A DNA stretch of 64,000 nucleotides from Enterococcus raffinosus (GCF_001886185.1 NZ_JXLA01000001.1:62001-126000), one strand, 5' to 3'. Positions 26,147 through 35,574 are shown, numbered from the stretch's first letter. Notes: generated by a model not told the origin, from the sequence alone. A program made the numbers and translations.

Positions 26147-27923
26147 TACATTGGAAAATATTCAAACACAACCAAAGGCACATCCTTTGCGCAAAAATAT
26201 TTTAAACGCGTTGAATCAATACAAATGGCCGCTGATTTTAGCGATCATCTTTGCAACGATCGGGAGTATCACACAAATCGTCGGACCGAATCGATTAAGT
26301 GAAATTACAGATTTGATTACTCAAGGCCTGCGAGGATCGATCAATCTCACACAAATCAGCCACATTGGCTTAAGTTTAGTTCTATTATATGTAATCGGTG
26401 CGGTTCTCTCTTATTTTCAAGGCTTCATCGTAGCGACAGTAACACAACGCTTTTCAAAACAAATGCGTCGTCAGATATCGGAAAAGATTAATGCTGTGCC
26501 GTTGAATTATTTTGATTCTCACAGTCAGGGGGATACCTTGAGTCGTGTGACCAATGACCTAGATACAGTGAGCCAATCCTTGAATCAAAGCTTGAGCTCC
26601 TTGTTTCCATCAATCACGCTTTTTATCGGTTGTCTGATCATGATGTTTCGAACAAATCTTATATTAACAATCACCTCAGTCATTTCTGTTCTATTAGGCT
26701 TTTTATTCATGGCGGTCATTATGGCTAAATCCCAAGTCCATTTTAATCAGCAACAGGAAAAGCTTGCGAATATCAGCGGCTTTGCTGAAGAGGCGTATTC
26801 TGGACAACAGGTCATTAATGCATACAGTGCCGCAGAGGATATGAAGACTGAGTTTGGTGAGATGAATCAGGATTTTTATGGCAGTGTGTGGAAGGCACAA
26901 TTCTTATCTGGGATCATGCAGCCGTTAATGGGCTTTATCGGAAATTTTGGGTATGTTGCAGTCTGCGTAGTTGGCGCTGTTTTAGCTCTGAGAGGCGACA
27001 TCACTCTTGGAGTGATCGTCGCGTTTACTGTCTATATCCGCTTGTTTTCACAGCCGCTATCACAGTTGGCGCAAGCTTTTTCGAATCTGCAGTCGGCGGC
27101 AGCGGCAATGAATCGTGTGTTTGAATTTTTAGCCGAAGAGGAATTGGCTGATGAATCAGAAAAAATAACCAAATTACGGAAGCCGGAAGGCAATATTCGC
27201 TTCGAGAATGTCAGCTTTGGCTATGAAAAAGAACGAACGATCATTCATCATTTCAGTGTCGAAGCGAAGGCGGGTCAAAAAATCGCGATTGTTGGTCCAA
27301 CTGGAGCAGGGAAGACAACGATCGTTAATCTGCTGATGCGCTTTTACGAAACCAATCATGGAGAGATTATAATTGATGGTGTGTCCACAAAGGATATGAC
27401 GCGAGAAGAGGTCCACGACCAATTTTGTATGGTATTGCAGGATACTTGGCTATTTGAAGGAACGATCAAAGAAAATCTGATTTACAATCAGCAGCATGTT
27501 ACCGACGAAGCGGTGGTAAAGGCGTGTAAAGCAGTAGGGATTGATCACTTTATCCGAACACTGCCGAAGGGCTATGATACTTATCTAGATGATAGTGTGA
27601 GCTTATCTGTTGGACAAAAACAATTATTGACGATTGCTCGTGCGATCATAAAAGACGCACCGATGCTGATTCTAGATGAGGCCACTAGTTCTGTGGATAC
27701 CCGAACAGAGGAGTTGATTCAAGCAGCGATGGATCAATTAATGAATAATCGAACTTCCTTCGTCATCGCTCATCGACTATCCACCATTCGAAATGCGGAT
27801 CTGATTTTAGTCATGAAAGAAGGAAACATTATCGAGCAAGGGAACCATGAAGAGCTGATGGATGAACAAGGCTTTTACGCTGACCTATACAATAGTCAGT
27901 TTGAGAAAGAACAGCTTGTTTAA
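26139..27923 (+). CDS. heterodimeric ABC multidrug exporter, catalytic subunit
   Basis: A 594-aa fused exporter with six TM helices (about 30-330) and an ATPase domain (about 355-590). Walker A is GPTGAGKTT and Walker B is MLILDEATSSVD with the catalytic Glu. The signature is altered to LSVGQKQ. This mirrors the first subunit: the competent site uses Walker A/B of this protein with the intact signature of the other. It overlaps the upstream gene by 8 bases and is followed by a terminator. Confidence 0.88.
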   Translation: MDNTLENIQTQPKAHPLRKNILNALNQYKWPLILAIIFATIGSITQIVGPNRLSEITDLITQGLRGSINLTQISHIGLSLVLLYVIGAVLSYFQGFIVATVTQRFSKQMRRQISEKINAVPLNYFDSHSQGDTLSRVTNDLDTVSQSLNQSLSSLFPSITLFIGCLIMMFRTNLILTITSVISVLLGFLFMAVIMAKSQVHFNQQQEKLANISGFAEEAYSGQQVINAYSAAEDMKTEFGEMNQDFYGSVWKAQFLSGIMQPLMGFIGNFGYVAVCVVGAVLALRGDITLGVIVAFTVYIRLFSQPLSQLAQAFSNLQSAAAAMNRVFEFLAEEELADESEKITKLRKPEGNIRFENVSFGYEKERTIIHHFSVEAKAGQKIAIVGPTGAGKTTIVNLLMRFYETNHGEIIIDGVSTKDMTREEVHDQFCMVLQDTWLFEGTIKENLIYNQQHVTDEAVVKACKAVGIDHFIRTLPKGYDTYLDDSVSLSVGQKQLLTIARAIIKDAPMLILDEATSSVDTRTEELIQAAMDQLMNNRTSFVIAHRLSTIRNADLILVMKEGNIIEQGNHEELMDEQGFYADLYNSQFEKEQLV

Positions 27924-27930
27924 TAATTGA

Positions 27931-27973
27931 AAAAAAGGTACTGGGAATCCTCGGATTCTTAGTACCTTTTTTT
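27931..27973 (+). terminator. terminator of the ABC exporter genes
   Basis: AAAAGGTACT...AATCC pairs with GGATT...AGTACCTTTT, a long stem with a small bulge, followed by T. Confidence 0.92.
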
Positions 27974-28582
27974 GCAGTACTCAGGGCAAAAGACAGCATT
28001 AAATAGAATGATTACAGGGAAATTAGTTAGAAAAAGGGTTTACACAGATTAAAAACAGAAATACCTATTACAGATAATCAGAAAACGTTATTTTTTATTC
28101 AAAAAAAGAGTATTCATATCTTTATTTATAGTATGGACAAGAAAATAAAATACCACTATTCTTTTGCTTAAAAAAACAATGATAAAAGAATAAATAAAAC
28201 GGATAAGCAATTCATTTAAATATATAGCTTGTTGAAAAATAAATAAATATTTTGATTGAGGAATAAATAGCTATTTTTATAGTTATTTCAAGTCATTTGT
28301 AGCGTGTTGAAACGCTGGTTTCATGGTGATATTATCATTTTGTAGAGGAGCAGATTCGCTTAAAAATAGTCAGTCAATCAATTAATTGATAATTTCTATT
28401 TAGAGAATTTTAATTGTGATAGTCAAAAAAAACTGTATAAAATAACGTAATTTAAATAACTTTAAAATGGATGTTGGCCTTTTTGTAAATTAGAGGGATG
28501 TTTTTTATAAAAGTGTTGAATATAGAATGACTGTTACATAAAAAAGCACAGGATGGGAATGAGAGGGAACGGGGGACGAATC
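27974..28582 (+). promoter_or_regulatory. long AT-rich control region of the LPXTG adhesin
   Basis: About 600 bases, very AT-rich, with no gene. Promoter-like TTGTGA (28414), 16 bases, TATAAA (28436). An imperfect palindrome, AAATAGCTAT with ATAGTTATTT, is at 28265-28288. The sequence TTTATAAAAGTGTTGAATATA begins at 28504; almost the same sequence recurs at about 48393. Such long AT-rich upstream regions are usual targets of Mga/AtxA-type regulators, and one is coded at 32493-34019. Confidence 0.45.
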
Positions 28583-31500
28583 ATGAAATGGAAGAGAACA
28601 AGGTTGTTGGTAGTATTGTTGGTGTTTCTTTCAATGCTTACAGATGTTTTGAAATGTGGCAAATTAGTGTCTGCAAGTACAGATACAGTGGTTTTAGTTG
28701 ATAATGATATTGTCAAACTGACCTATGAGGCGGAAAAAGAGAAGGGACGCACGATTTTTCGTGTGAAAACAGAATCAAAAGGAACAGAGCTGCAACGTTT
28801 GAAGCTTCAATTCTTGGTTAATCATAAAGCAGTTGATTACCCTAAGATCAATGGAATGACAGAAACGGAAGGCTGGTTGATCGAAGAAGAATTTGAGAAA
28901 CAATCCAAACAGGAAATTGTTCTTTATTTACCGAAAAACGAAATAGAAGGTCAACTATATGCCCAAGTTGATCGCAAAGAGGACATGGGGATTAATGAGA
29001 ATGTTTGGAGCAACAAGGAACCCTACATACTGAAAGGCAAGGAAGAAAAAACAACTTCTTCTGTGTCTGAAAAAAAAGAGTCTAAAAACACAGAAACAAA
29101 TTCTTCGAAAGAGGGAAAGCAAGAGCCGGAAGATGCGTTGAATACATTGCAAGCAGGGCCTCCATTAACTAGATTAGCCGCTAGTCGTGCGAATGCGGCT
29201 CTGTATGAGACAAAAACAACAGAATATACGGATAATCAAACAGAAGGAAGATACCCAACGCCGAACTGGAGACCAGTCGGGCAAGACAATGTTCTCAATC
29301 ATCAAGGTGGTTTGAGCGGCTCTAGTGGCTGGGATGGGGTAACAAGTTGGGACACTTCGAATGATGATCATTCAAAATCGTACATTCATTATGGCGATCC
29401 AGACAATGCGAATATTTCGATGCGAAAGTACGCGCAGGAAACGGAAAATGAAAATGAATTCAAAGTACGCCTGAATGTAAAAGGAAACACGACATACAAT
29501 CCAGGTGTAGATGTCGTGTTCTTGTTAGATAATTCAGCTTCGATGCTCCGACGTTTAAGTAGTACAGGAAATAGTATAAAAAATGATTCTGTTTCGGCTT
29601 TGGATAAAATAGTAACCGAATTAGCTAAAGCGGCGAAACCATCAGAAAATAATATTAGAGTGGGAGCCCATGTGTTCAATTGCTATACACCCGCTTATTT
29701 AAGCAGCACTGGGACCTTCCCATTATCAAATAATCCCGATGATTGGCAGAGAATGAAAAATGGGTATGCCAGTTTACGCGCGGATGGAGCTACTTTTACT
29801 CAAAGAGGATTGTTCCACGCAAGAGATCTATTTGATGATGCTCCGCAATTAGAAATGAATCGGCATAAATTATTATTCATTTTAACAGACGGCGCCCCTA
29901 ATAGAAGCTATTATCCACAAACGGGAGTAATAAACAATGATCTTTATTACGATAAAGTCTATACAAGCAACTATTTTGAAACAGGGGTAAAGCCTAATTA
30001 CAAGATAGGAAGTCACATAAATTCTAGGGGAGATACAACGAAGTTTGATGCATCTTATGCACTCTATGGGTTAAATGGTAGAGTGTCAATCAATAGCCAT
30101 TTAACAATTGCGAACTCTTCTGCAGCTGACTTAAAAAATAGCGGTATTGAAATCCATTCGTTGGCTTTAGGAATATATCCCGATAGAGAACTAGGGGAAC
30201 AGCATACACAGGCGGAATTGATTAAAGGGTTATACAAAATGGCGTCAAAAAAGGCCAATGCGAATCCTTCGTCTGACACAGCAGCGGACTATCATTTCTA
30301 TCATATGGAGCAAACCGATCAGATGACGGAGTATTTCAAAAAGTGGTATCAAACGATTATTCGGACGGTTGATAAAGGTGTGATCCAAGACCCGCTAGGA
30401 GATATGGTAGAACTAGTGGGTGAGCCAATAATTCGGCAAGTAAGTAATGGTGCGGAAGCTATTGCTTCCAGTGACATGGCGATAGTATCTCCTTCAGCGG
30501 ACAGGAAACAAATCAATGTGACGAATATCAATTTGACAGCTAAGCAAGAAATCGAAGTAGAATACAAAGTTCGCTTGAAGACAGAAGCAGATGGCTTTAT
30601 CCCAGGTAAGTGGTATCCTGCAAACAAAAAGACGGTCTTGCTTCCTACCCCGGAGCGAACGGTTGATGAATTAGATTTTGGGGTTCCGTCTGTTCGAGCG
30701 GTGGAGGATGATTTTGCAATCCAAGCAAAAAAGCAATGGTCGAATGATGACGATAACAAATGGAACACAAGAAAGACTATTGATATCGTATTGGAAAAGA
30801 AAAAAGCAGATAATTCATGGGAAAAAATTCAAGAAAAAACTTTGACAGAAACCAATGGCTGGGAAACAACTTTTGATGTAGTGGCGAGGGAAGGAACCTA
30901 CCGAGTGAGAGAGAAGACTCGAATCACCGGATATGATGAACCTACCTATAGTCATTCGACATTTACGTACAGCTCTATCGGAAATGATAAGACTGTGACG
31001 GTTACAAATAAGCTGCTAAAACGAGACTTTAGTTTTAAGAAAGTCAAAGAAGATGGAACCACAACGTTTTCAGGAACAGATTTGCCAAAATTTAAGGTCT
31101 ATCACAAAGAAAGTAAGGAAGTGATTGCAGAAAATCTTGAACCCAATAGTTCCGGAGAGGTAAAAGTCCAAGGCTTGCCAATCGGTGAATACGTTGTAGA
31201 AGAAACAAGCGTTCCAGACGGGTACAAAAAAATGGCGGATTTTACAATTGAAGTGACTGAGTACATGAATTCTCCGATTCTAGAGACGACAGTTGATGGA
31301 AAAACAAGCCATACAGTATCCAATAAGCTAATAGCGGATTTCATAATTCCTGTAAAGAAACAATGGTCTGACCGTCGTGGAGAAACAGAGAATTTTTGGA
31401 AGATGCGAGAAGCTGTTACAGCAATTTTGCAAAGAAAAGATGGCGATTCATGGAATGACCTTCATCGAATCACTTTAACTTCAGCAACTTCTTGGAAAGG

Positions 31501-32455
31501 AACATTTCCGGCTGTTGAAGGAGGTAGCGGGATTCAATATCGTGTCATTGAAAAAATTGGGAATAACGACAAGGTTGCCGGTTATGGTGAACCTGTTTAT
31601 AGTCAAACAGCCTTTACTTCCGAGAACCTTCAAGCGGAAGAAATCGTGATGACTAACAAGCTGTTGACAACAGATTACAGCTTCAAAAAAGTTGGAGATG
31701 ATGGAAGAACCCCAATTACGGGAAATGAAAGTGAACGACCAAAATTCACGGTCACACATGTTGGAAAAAACATTGAAGTAATGAAAGATGTTGTCGCTAC
31801 AACAGATGGTACCGTGACATTTACTGGTCTGCCGATCGGAACGTATCGAGTGGAGGAAACATTCGTTCCGGTAGGATATAAAGCTGCAGCTGACTTTTTG
31901 ATCGAAGTCACCGAAAAAGCAGACGGGGCTGGACTTGTGGCTAGAGTGGACGGTAATGAAGGCAGTGTTACTGTTGTTAACAGGTTAAATGATTTTGAGT
32001 TGATTATTGACAAGCTGGATGATCAGAATCATTCTCTTGAAGGAGCGACCTTTAAGCTAGTAGGAGCAGGAACGAACTATGAGAAGACTCTTTCTACAGG
32101 GGCACGCTTTCTATTTACTGGACTAAAACCAGGAACTTATTTTCTGGAAGAAGTTACGCCGCCTACTAGTTATCAGGGATTGAAAGACCGAATATTGATC
32201 GATATTATGGGAAATGGCGTCGTGATAGTCGGAAAAGATCCATTACTCACATCCGTTGCCAGTGAACTTGGTGTTTCTGGAAATACGATCCACTTGAAAA
32301 TCAAAAATACACCGATTGCAGGCAATTTGCCATTTACAGGAAGCTTTGGCACAGGCAGGACCTCTTTGTTAGCGATGTGCTTCATTATAGGTGGGATTAT
32401 TTTAGGCATCGTCTATATTCTATTTACTAGAAAGAATGACGCATTCCGTAAGTAA
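28583..32455 (+). CDS. LPXTG-anchored surface adhesin with VWA and Cna-B/SpaA-like domains (pilus-tip-like)
   Basis: A 1290-aa wall-anchored protein. Signal peptide (about 1-32), unassigned N-terminal region (about 33-300), a von Willebrand A domain (about 308-600) with the metal-binding motif DNSAS at about D316, and then alternating domains: Cna-B (about 707), SpaA-like (about 813), Cna-B (about 920), SpaA-like (about 1031) and SpaA-like (about 1136). Repeated YRVEET and YVVEETSVPDGY carry the Glu of isopeptide bonds. The C-terminus has the sortase motif LPFTG at about 1249, a hydrophobic segment and a basic tail. The layout matches pilus-tip adhesins such as EbpA, but there is no pilin or class C sortase nearby, so it is probably a stand-alone adhesin. 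ATG 28583 follows GGGGGACG. Confidence 0.88.
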   Translation: MKWKRTRLLVVLLVFLSMLTDVLKCGKLVSASTDTVVLVDNDIVKLTYEAEKEKGRTIFRVKTESKGTELQRLKLQFLVNHKAVDYPKINGMTETEGWLIEEEFEKQSKQEIVLYLPKNEIEGQLYAQVDRKEDMGINENVWSNKEPYILKGKEEKTTSSVSEKKESKNTETNSSKEGKQEPEDALNTLQAGPPLTRLAASRANAALYETKTTEYTDNQTEGRYPTPNWRPVGQDNVLNHQGGLSGSSGWDGVTSWDTSNDDHSKSYIHYGDPDNANISMRKYAQETENENEFKVRLNVKGNTTYNPGVDVVFLLDNSASMLRRLSSTGNSIKNDSVSALDKIVTELAKAAKPSENNIRVGAHVFNCYTPAYLSSTGTFPLSNNPDDWQRMKNGYASLRADGATFTQRGLFHARDLFDDAPQLEMNRHKLLFILTDGAPNRSYYPQTGVINNDLYYDKVYTSNYFETGVKPNYKIGSHINSRGDTTKFDASYALYGLNGRVSINSHLTIANSSAADLKNSGIEIHSLALGIYPDRELGEQHTQAELIKGLYKMASKKANANPSSDTAADYHFYHMEQTDQMTEYFKKWYQTIIRTVDKGVIQDPLGDMVELVGEPIIRQVSNGAEAIASSDMAIVSPSADRKQINVTNINLTAKQEIEVEYKVRLKTEADGFIPGKWYPANKKTVLLPTPERTVDELDFGVPSVRAVEDDFAIQAKKQWSNDDDNKWNTRKTIDIVLEKKKADNSWEKIQEKTLTETNGWETTFDVVAREGTYRVREKTRITGYDEPTYSHSTFTYSSIGNDKTVTVTNKLLKRDFSFKKVKEDGTTTFSGTDLPKFKVYHKESKEVIAENLEPNSSGEVKVQGLPIGEYVVEETSVPDGYKKMADFTIEVTEYMNSPILETTVDGKTSHTVSNKLIADFIIPVKKQWSDRRGETENFWKMREAVTAILQRKDGDSWNDLHRITLTSATSWKGTFPAVEGGSGIQYRVIEKIGNNDKVAGYGEPVYSQTAFTSENLQAEEIVMTNKLLTTDYSFKKVGDDGRTPITGNESERPKFTVTHVGKNIEVMKDVVATTDGTVTFTGLPIGTYRVEETFVPVGYKAAADFLIEVTEKADGAGLVARVDGNEGSVTVVNRLNDFELIIDKLDDQNHSLEGATFKLVGAGTNYEKTLSTGARFLFTGLKPGTYFLEEVTPPTSYQGLKDRILIDIMGNGVVIVGKDPLLTSVASELGVSGNTIHLKIKNTPIAGNLPFTGSFGTGRTSLLAMCFIIGGIILGIVYILFTRKNDAFRK

Positions 32456-32462
32456 ATTATAA

Positions 32463-32510
32463 GAGAAGCAGTAGGCTCATTAGGTAGGAGGGCTACTGCT
32501 TCTTTTTATT
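32463..32510. terminator. bidirectional terminator between adhesin and Mga-type regulator
   Basis: AGAAGCAGTAG pairs with CTACTGCTTCT around an 18-base loop, with a T run on the plus strand. The minus-strand gene ends inside it. Confidence 0.85.
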
Positions 32511-34019
32511 GTAGTTGGTCACATAGTTTTCTAAAATTTGATGGATCTTTGTGATATCGGAAACCGCAAGTTGCGGCCGGAAGGTATACAAAGGAATCCC
32601 TTTATACTGACTACCTTCAACGTCTTGAATGACAGAAGAGAGAATAATGTCATAATGTTCCTCGGCTGATTGATCAATTTCAATGAAAGAAATAAATCGG
32701 ATGTTATAAAAATTTTTGAATATCTGTTCCAACTTTTGAGCCAATATATATTCCAATGCCATCGTCAAATTGGTATCAATTTTGACTACGATTTTAGGTT
32801 CAAATTTAGTAAAAATATTGATAGCTGAGAAAGCCTCGCAATACCTAGGCAAAAGAAAAGCTTCATTTTCAAGAATGGGTGAAGAAGATTGTTGCTTCAT
32901 CTTTTGAAGAATCCCGCGCATGTATTCAAAAAGGTGGGGATAATTCTTTTGATAGAAAAAAGAAAGGTCATAGCCTGAAGCAACAGTAATGAAGCTTTCA
33001 AAAAACATCGAATGTAAGTGAGCAGATAGTATCAATGCATGACAGAAATTCAAGTTTAATTGCGTTTCTACCGGAGTATACATGATATCTGTAAGTTGTA
33101 TAAATAGTGTATATAGCTCATAAATACTTGTATTAAACTGCTGATGTATAAGAAGTGCTTCTCGCAACTTGTTATCCTGCATATAAAATTGGACGCGACA
33201 TTGAAAGAGCAAGCCAGTAAACTCTACTTCATCATCTGTTACATGAAAGCTTTGTTGAAATTCTTGATAAAAAGAAGAACGGGGAAAGAGTAATTGATGA
33301 TTGATTTCTCTGATATAGTCAGGCAATGCTTCAGCTGGTATAGGGTATTTGTTATGGAAACGGGTGACGTTTAGAGCAAAAAAGTAAGAGAACTCTTGGA
33401 TCAATGCATTTTTTTGAGCCAATTTGTAATTTTCAAGCGCTAGCTTTACAAGAGGCAAAATTTTTCTTTGATCAATGGCAGGGAACGGCCAAGAAACTCC
33501 TGTATAAAATCTCCAGAAAAAGCGGTATCCAAAATAGCGGATCGTCATCTCTTTTCCCACCATTATTAATCGCCCTCTATTATGCTTTAGCGAGAGACCA
33601 TAGGATGAGACGTAGTGATTGATCGCCGCTATCTTTCTTCTTAACGTACTTTCACTAATATAATAATTATCAAGAATGTTTCTCGTATCTACATCGTGAT
33701 TAAGGAATAAATTTCTCAGCAATGAAAAATTCATAGATTGATTCAAAATAAATAGCGCCAATTTTTTATAATCAAGCTCATTCCCATTGAAGGAGTATCC
33801 CTTCCCTTTAAAAAAATCAATTTCAGCCTCTCCATCTTCTACGATATGAAATTGTGCCAGGTCTTCTTGTAAATCCTCCATATATTTGACGACATTCTTT
33901 TCACCAGTTCCAAGTTTTATCGCCAATGTCGAGATTCGTACCCCAGCTTCGGCTTCATAGAGAACGTCTAACAATTCAAGTTTTGTTTTTATATGGGTTT
34001 CGAACAGTTCGTAATCCAA
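32493..34019 (-). CDS. Mga/AtxA-family transcriptional regulator
   Basis: A 508-aa regulator. The N-terminal half has two helix-turn-helix parts (ISTLAIKLGTGEKNVVKYMEDL, about 25-50, and YYISESTLRRKIAAINHYVSSYGLSLKHNRGRL, about 115-150, the Mga HTH block). A PRD-like middle and an EIIB-like C-terminus follow. Family members (Mga, AtxA, EbpR) control surface proteins, and EbpR controls the enterococcal Ebp pilus. It converges on the LPXTG adhesin gene, so that gene is the natural target. The start is TTG at 34019, with AAGAGGTGG upstream. Its upstream region ends about 155 bases away at the left inverted repeat of the recombinase element, so its transcription may depend on that element's orientation. 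Confidence 0.85.
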   Translation of the reverse strand: MDYELFETHIKTKLELLDVLYEAEAGVRISTLAIKLGTGEKNVVKYMEDLQEDLAQFHIVEDGEAEIDFFKGKGYSFNGNELDYKKLALFILNQSMNFSLLRNLFLNHDVDTRNILDNYYISESTLRRKIAAINHYVSSYGLSLKHNRGRLIMVGKEMTIRYFGYRFFWRFYTGVSWPFPAIDQRKILPLVKLALENYKLAQKNALIQEFSYFFALNVTRFHNKYPIPAEALPDYIREINHQLLFPRSSFYQEFQQSFHVTDDEVEFTGLLFQCRVQFYMQDNKLREALLIHQQFNTSIYELYTLFIQLTDIMYTPVETQLNLNFCHALILSAHLHSMFFESFITVASGYDLSFFYQKNYPHLFEYMRGILQKMKQQSSSPILENEAFLLPRYCEAFSAINIFTKFEPKIVVKIDTNLTMALEYILAQKLEQIFKNFYNIRFISFIEIDQSAEEHYDIILSSVIQDVEGSQYKGIPLYTFRPQLAVSDITKIHQILENYVTNYNKKKQ

Positions 34020-34096
34020 AATCAGCCACCTCTTTTCAAGAAGAGTATATCATCCGTACGATAAAAACCAGAAACAAACGATCATTCTGCTCAAAA

Positions 34097-34152
34097 TTGA
34101 CGACTTTATCCTGCCAGAATAGAAAAAAAAGCGGATCTTGGTTTGCTATACT
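34097..34152 (+). promoter_or_regulatory. rightward promoter candidates just outside the left inverted repeat
   Basis: TTGACG (34097), 17 bases, TAGAAA (34120); and an extended -10 TGCTATACT ending at 34152. Both point right, across the left repeat at 34174 and towards the recombinase gene in the present orientation. Position makes them candidates for orientation-dependent expression of the recombinase. Confidence 0.4.
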
Positions 34153-34173
34153 TTTGCTAGAAAAAAAGCCTAC

Positions 34174-34203
34174 TTTTCTTATTAGATTACCTAACAAGAA
34201 AAA
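34174..34203. repeat. left 30-bp inverted repeat (putative recombination site IR-L)
   Basis: Thirty bases that recur as an exact reverse complement at 35670-35699. The core is CTTATTAG-ATTAC-CTAACAAG: two 8-bp half sites in inverted orientation (7 of 8 matching) around a 5-base asymmetric centre, flanked by T4 and A5. This is the form of a tyrosine-recombinase crossover site. Confidence 0.85.
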
Positions 34204-34214
34204 TAGGTGATTTG

Positions 34215-34278
34215 ATTATATTAAAAGCAAAACATTTATTTTCAACTTAACGATAAATAAAAATAAGCTGAAAGTCAA
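34215..34278 (-). promoter_or_regulatory. leftward promoter candidates inside the invertible segment, reading out over IR-L
   Basis: On the minus strand: TTGAAA (34245-34240) with TAATAT at 16 bases and a perfect TATAAT at 19 bases (34220-34215); further back TTGACT (34278-34273), 17 bases, TATCGT. Transcription would start within about ten bases of IR-L and run into the Mga-type gene. After inversion the same promoter would face the winged-helix gene at 35850. The spacing is not ideal for the TATAAT box. Confidence 0.45.
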
Positions 34279-34440
34279 AATCAAAATGTTGTTTTTATAG
34301 TTAAAAAAATGAATTGTTTCTGTGTATAACGGGATATTAAGAAAAGAGGCCTTTTAAATAAGCAGAAAACCTTAATAGGACGCCTTTAAATTAGTAAAAA
34401 AATAAGCCGTCAAAATCTCCGTCAGAAAGGAGCCTGAGCA

Positions 34441-35574
34441 ATGCCTCGTAAAGGTGAAAATATTTATAAACGAAAAGATGGTCGCTGGGAAGGTCGTTTC
34501 ATCAAAAATCGCGACGCGAATAATAAAATTTCCTACGGATACCTCTATGGAAAAACCTATAAAGATGTGAAAGAACGACTATTAGTTGTAAAGGCTAAAC
34601 ACTTAGAAAAGACATTGATCAAAAGTGAGAAAAGCTATGAGCGGTTAGATAGTTGGATACGCGAATGCATGACAACCAAAATAAAAAAGGAGGTCAAGCC
34701 CTCCACCTATTACAACTACTCTCGACTTTTAAAAAATCATGTATTTCCAGCGATCGGGTCCATAAAAATGAAGGACCTAACGCAGAAAAACGTTCAAACT
34801 GTAATTGAAATGTTGCGTGAAAAGCAGCTGGCTGTAGGTACTGTTCATTTGATTTATACGATTCTGAATAGCCTGTTGAAAATCGCTGTCCAAGAAGGCT
34901 GTTTATCCGAGAATCCTTGTCACTATGTTCTATTGCCAAAGAAACCCAATAAACGGGTGCATGCATTAACGATTGCTGAACAAAAGAAGATGGAGCGATT
35001 GTTTTTTGCTGATCCGGAGGGAGTTTCAGTCATTCTTGCTTTGTATACAGGGATGCGAATCGGAGAAATCTGTGGGCTAAAATGGTCAGATATTGATTTC
35101 GAGACACGTTTGATCCATGTCCAACGCACAGTGATGCGAGTAACAGATGAGAATGCGCTGGAAAAACGAACGGTTGTTGTGGAGGATCATCCGAAAACAG
35201 CCGAATCCAATCGCTTCATACCTATGACCAATCATCTATGTACATATCTGCTTCAATTGAAAGAATCAAACCGCTCCAATTATATTGTAAATAATCAAGG
35301 GAAACGGGTGGAACCCCGGACAGTGAATTATCGCTTTAAAAAAGTTTTGGCAGGGACAGATTTGGAGAAGTTTCATTTTCATACGCTGCGTCATACCTTT
35401 GCAACGCGCTGTGTGGAAAATGGTGTGGATATCGCGAGTGTTAGCCGGTTGATGGGACACTCGTCCATTAAACTGACGTTGGATACATACACTGATTCGA
35501 TGATGGAAAAACGACGAGAAGCAGTTGGAACGCTTGATTTACTTTTTGAAGAAAGTTACGCATCGGTTAGCTAA
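34441..35574 (+). CDS. tyrosine recombinase/integrase, likely DNA invertase
   Basis: A 377-aa site-specific recombinase. It has an N-terminal arm-binding domain (about 1-60, NIYKRKDGRWEGR as in Tn916/phage integrases), a core-binding SAM-like domain (about 70-165) and a C-terminal catalytic domain (about 175-370). The full catalytic set is visible: R206 (GMRIGE), H314 and R317 (HTLRHTF), H340 (GHSS) and nucleophile Y350 (LDTYTD). GAAAGGAGCC precedes the ATG. It is alone, with no excisionase or element genes, and bracketed by the inverted repeats at 34174 and 35670. Near-direct repeats of GCCTTT(T)AAAT at about 34350 and 34381 could be arm sites. By sequence it could be an integrase; by context an invertase. 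Confidence 0.9.
   Translation: MPRKGENIYKRKDGRWEGRFIKNRDANNKISYGYLYGKTYKDVKERLLVVKAKHLEKTLIKSEKSYERLDSWIRECMTTKIKKEVKPSTYYNYSRLLKNHVFPAIGSIKMKDLTQKNVQTVIEMLREKQLAVGTVHLIYTILNSLLKIAVQEGCLSENPCHYVLLPKKPNKRVHALTIAEQKKMERLFFADPEGVSVILALYTGMRIGEICGLKWSDIDFETRLIHVQRTVMRVTDENALEKRTVVVEDHPKTAESNRFIPMTNHLCTYLLQLKESNRSNYIVNNQGKRVEPRTVNYRFKKVLAGTDLEKFHFHTLRHTFATRCVENGVDIASVSRLMGHSSIKLTLDTYTDSMMEKRREAVGTLDLLFEESYASVS

Noticed and set aside
28583-32455. Antisense reading frames of 60-140 codons across the adhesin gene
   Set aside because: They follow the codon pattern of the sense strand, have no ribosome sites and no recognisable products.
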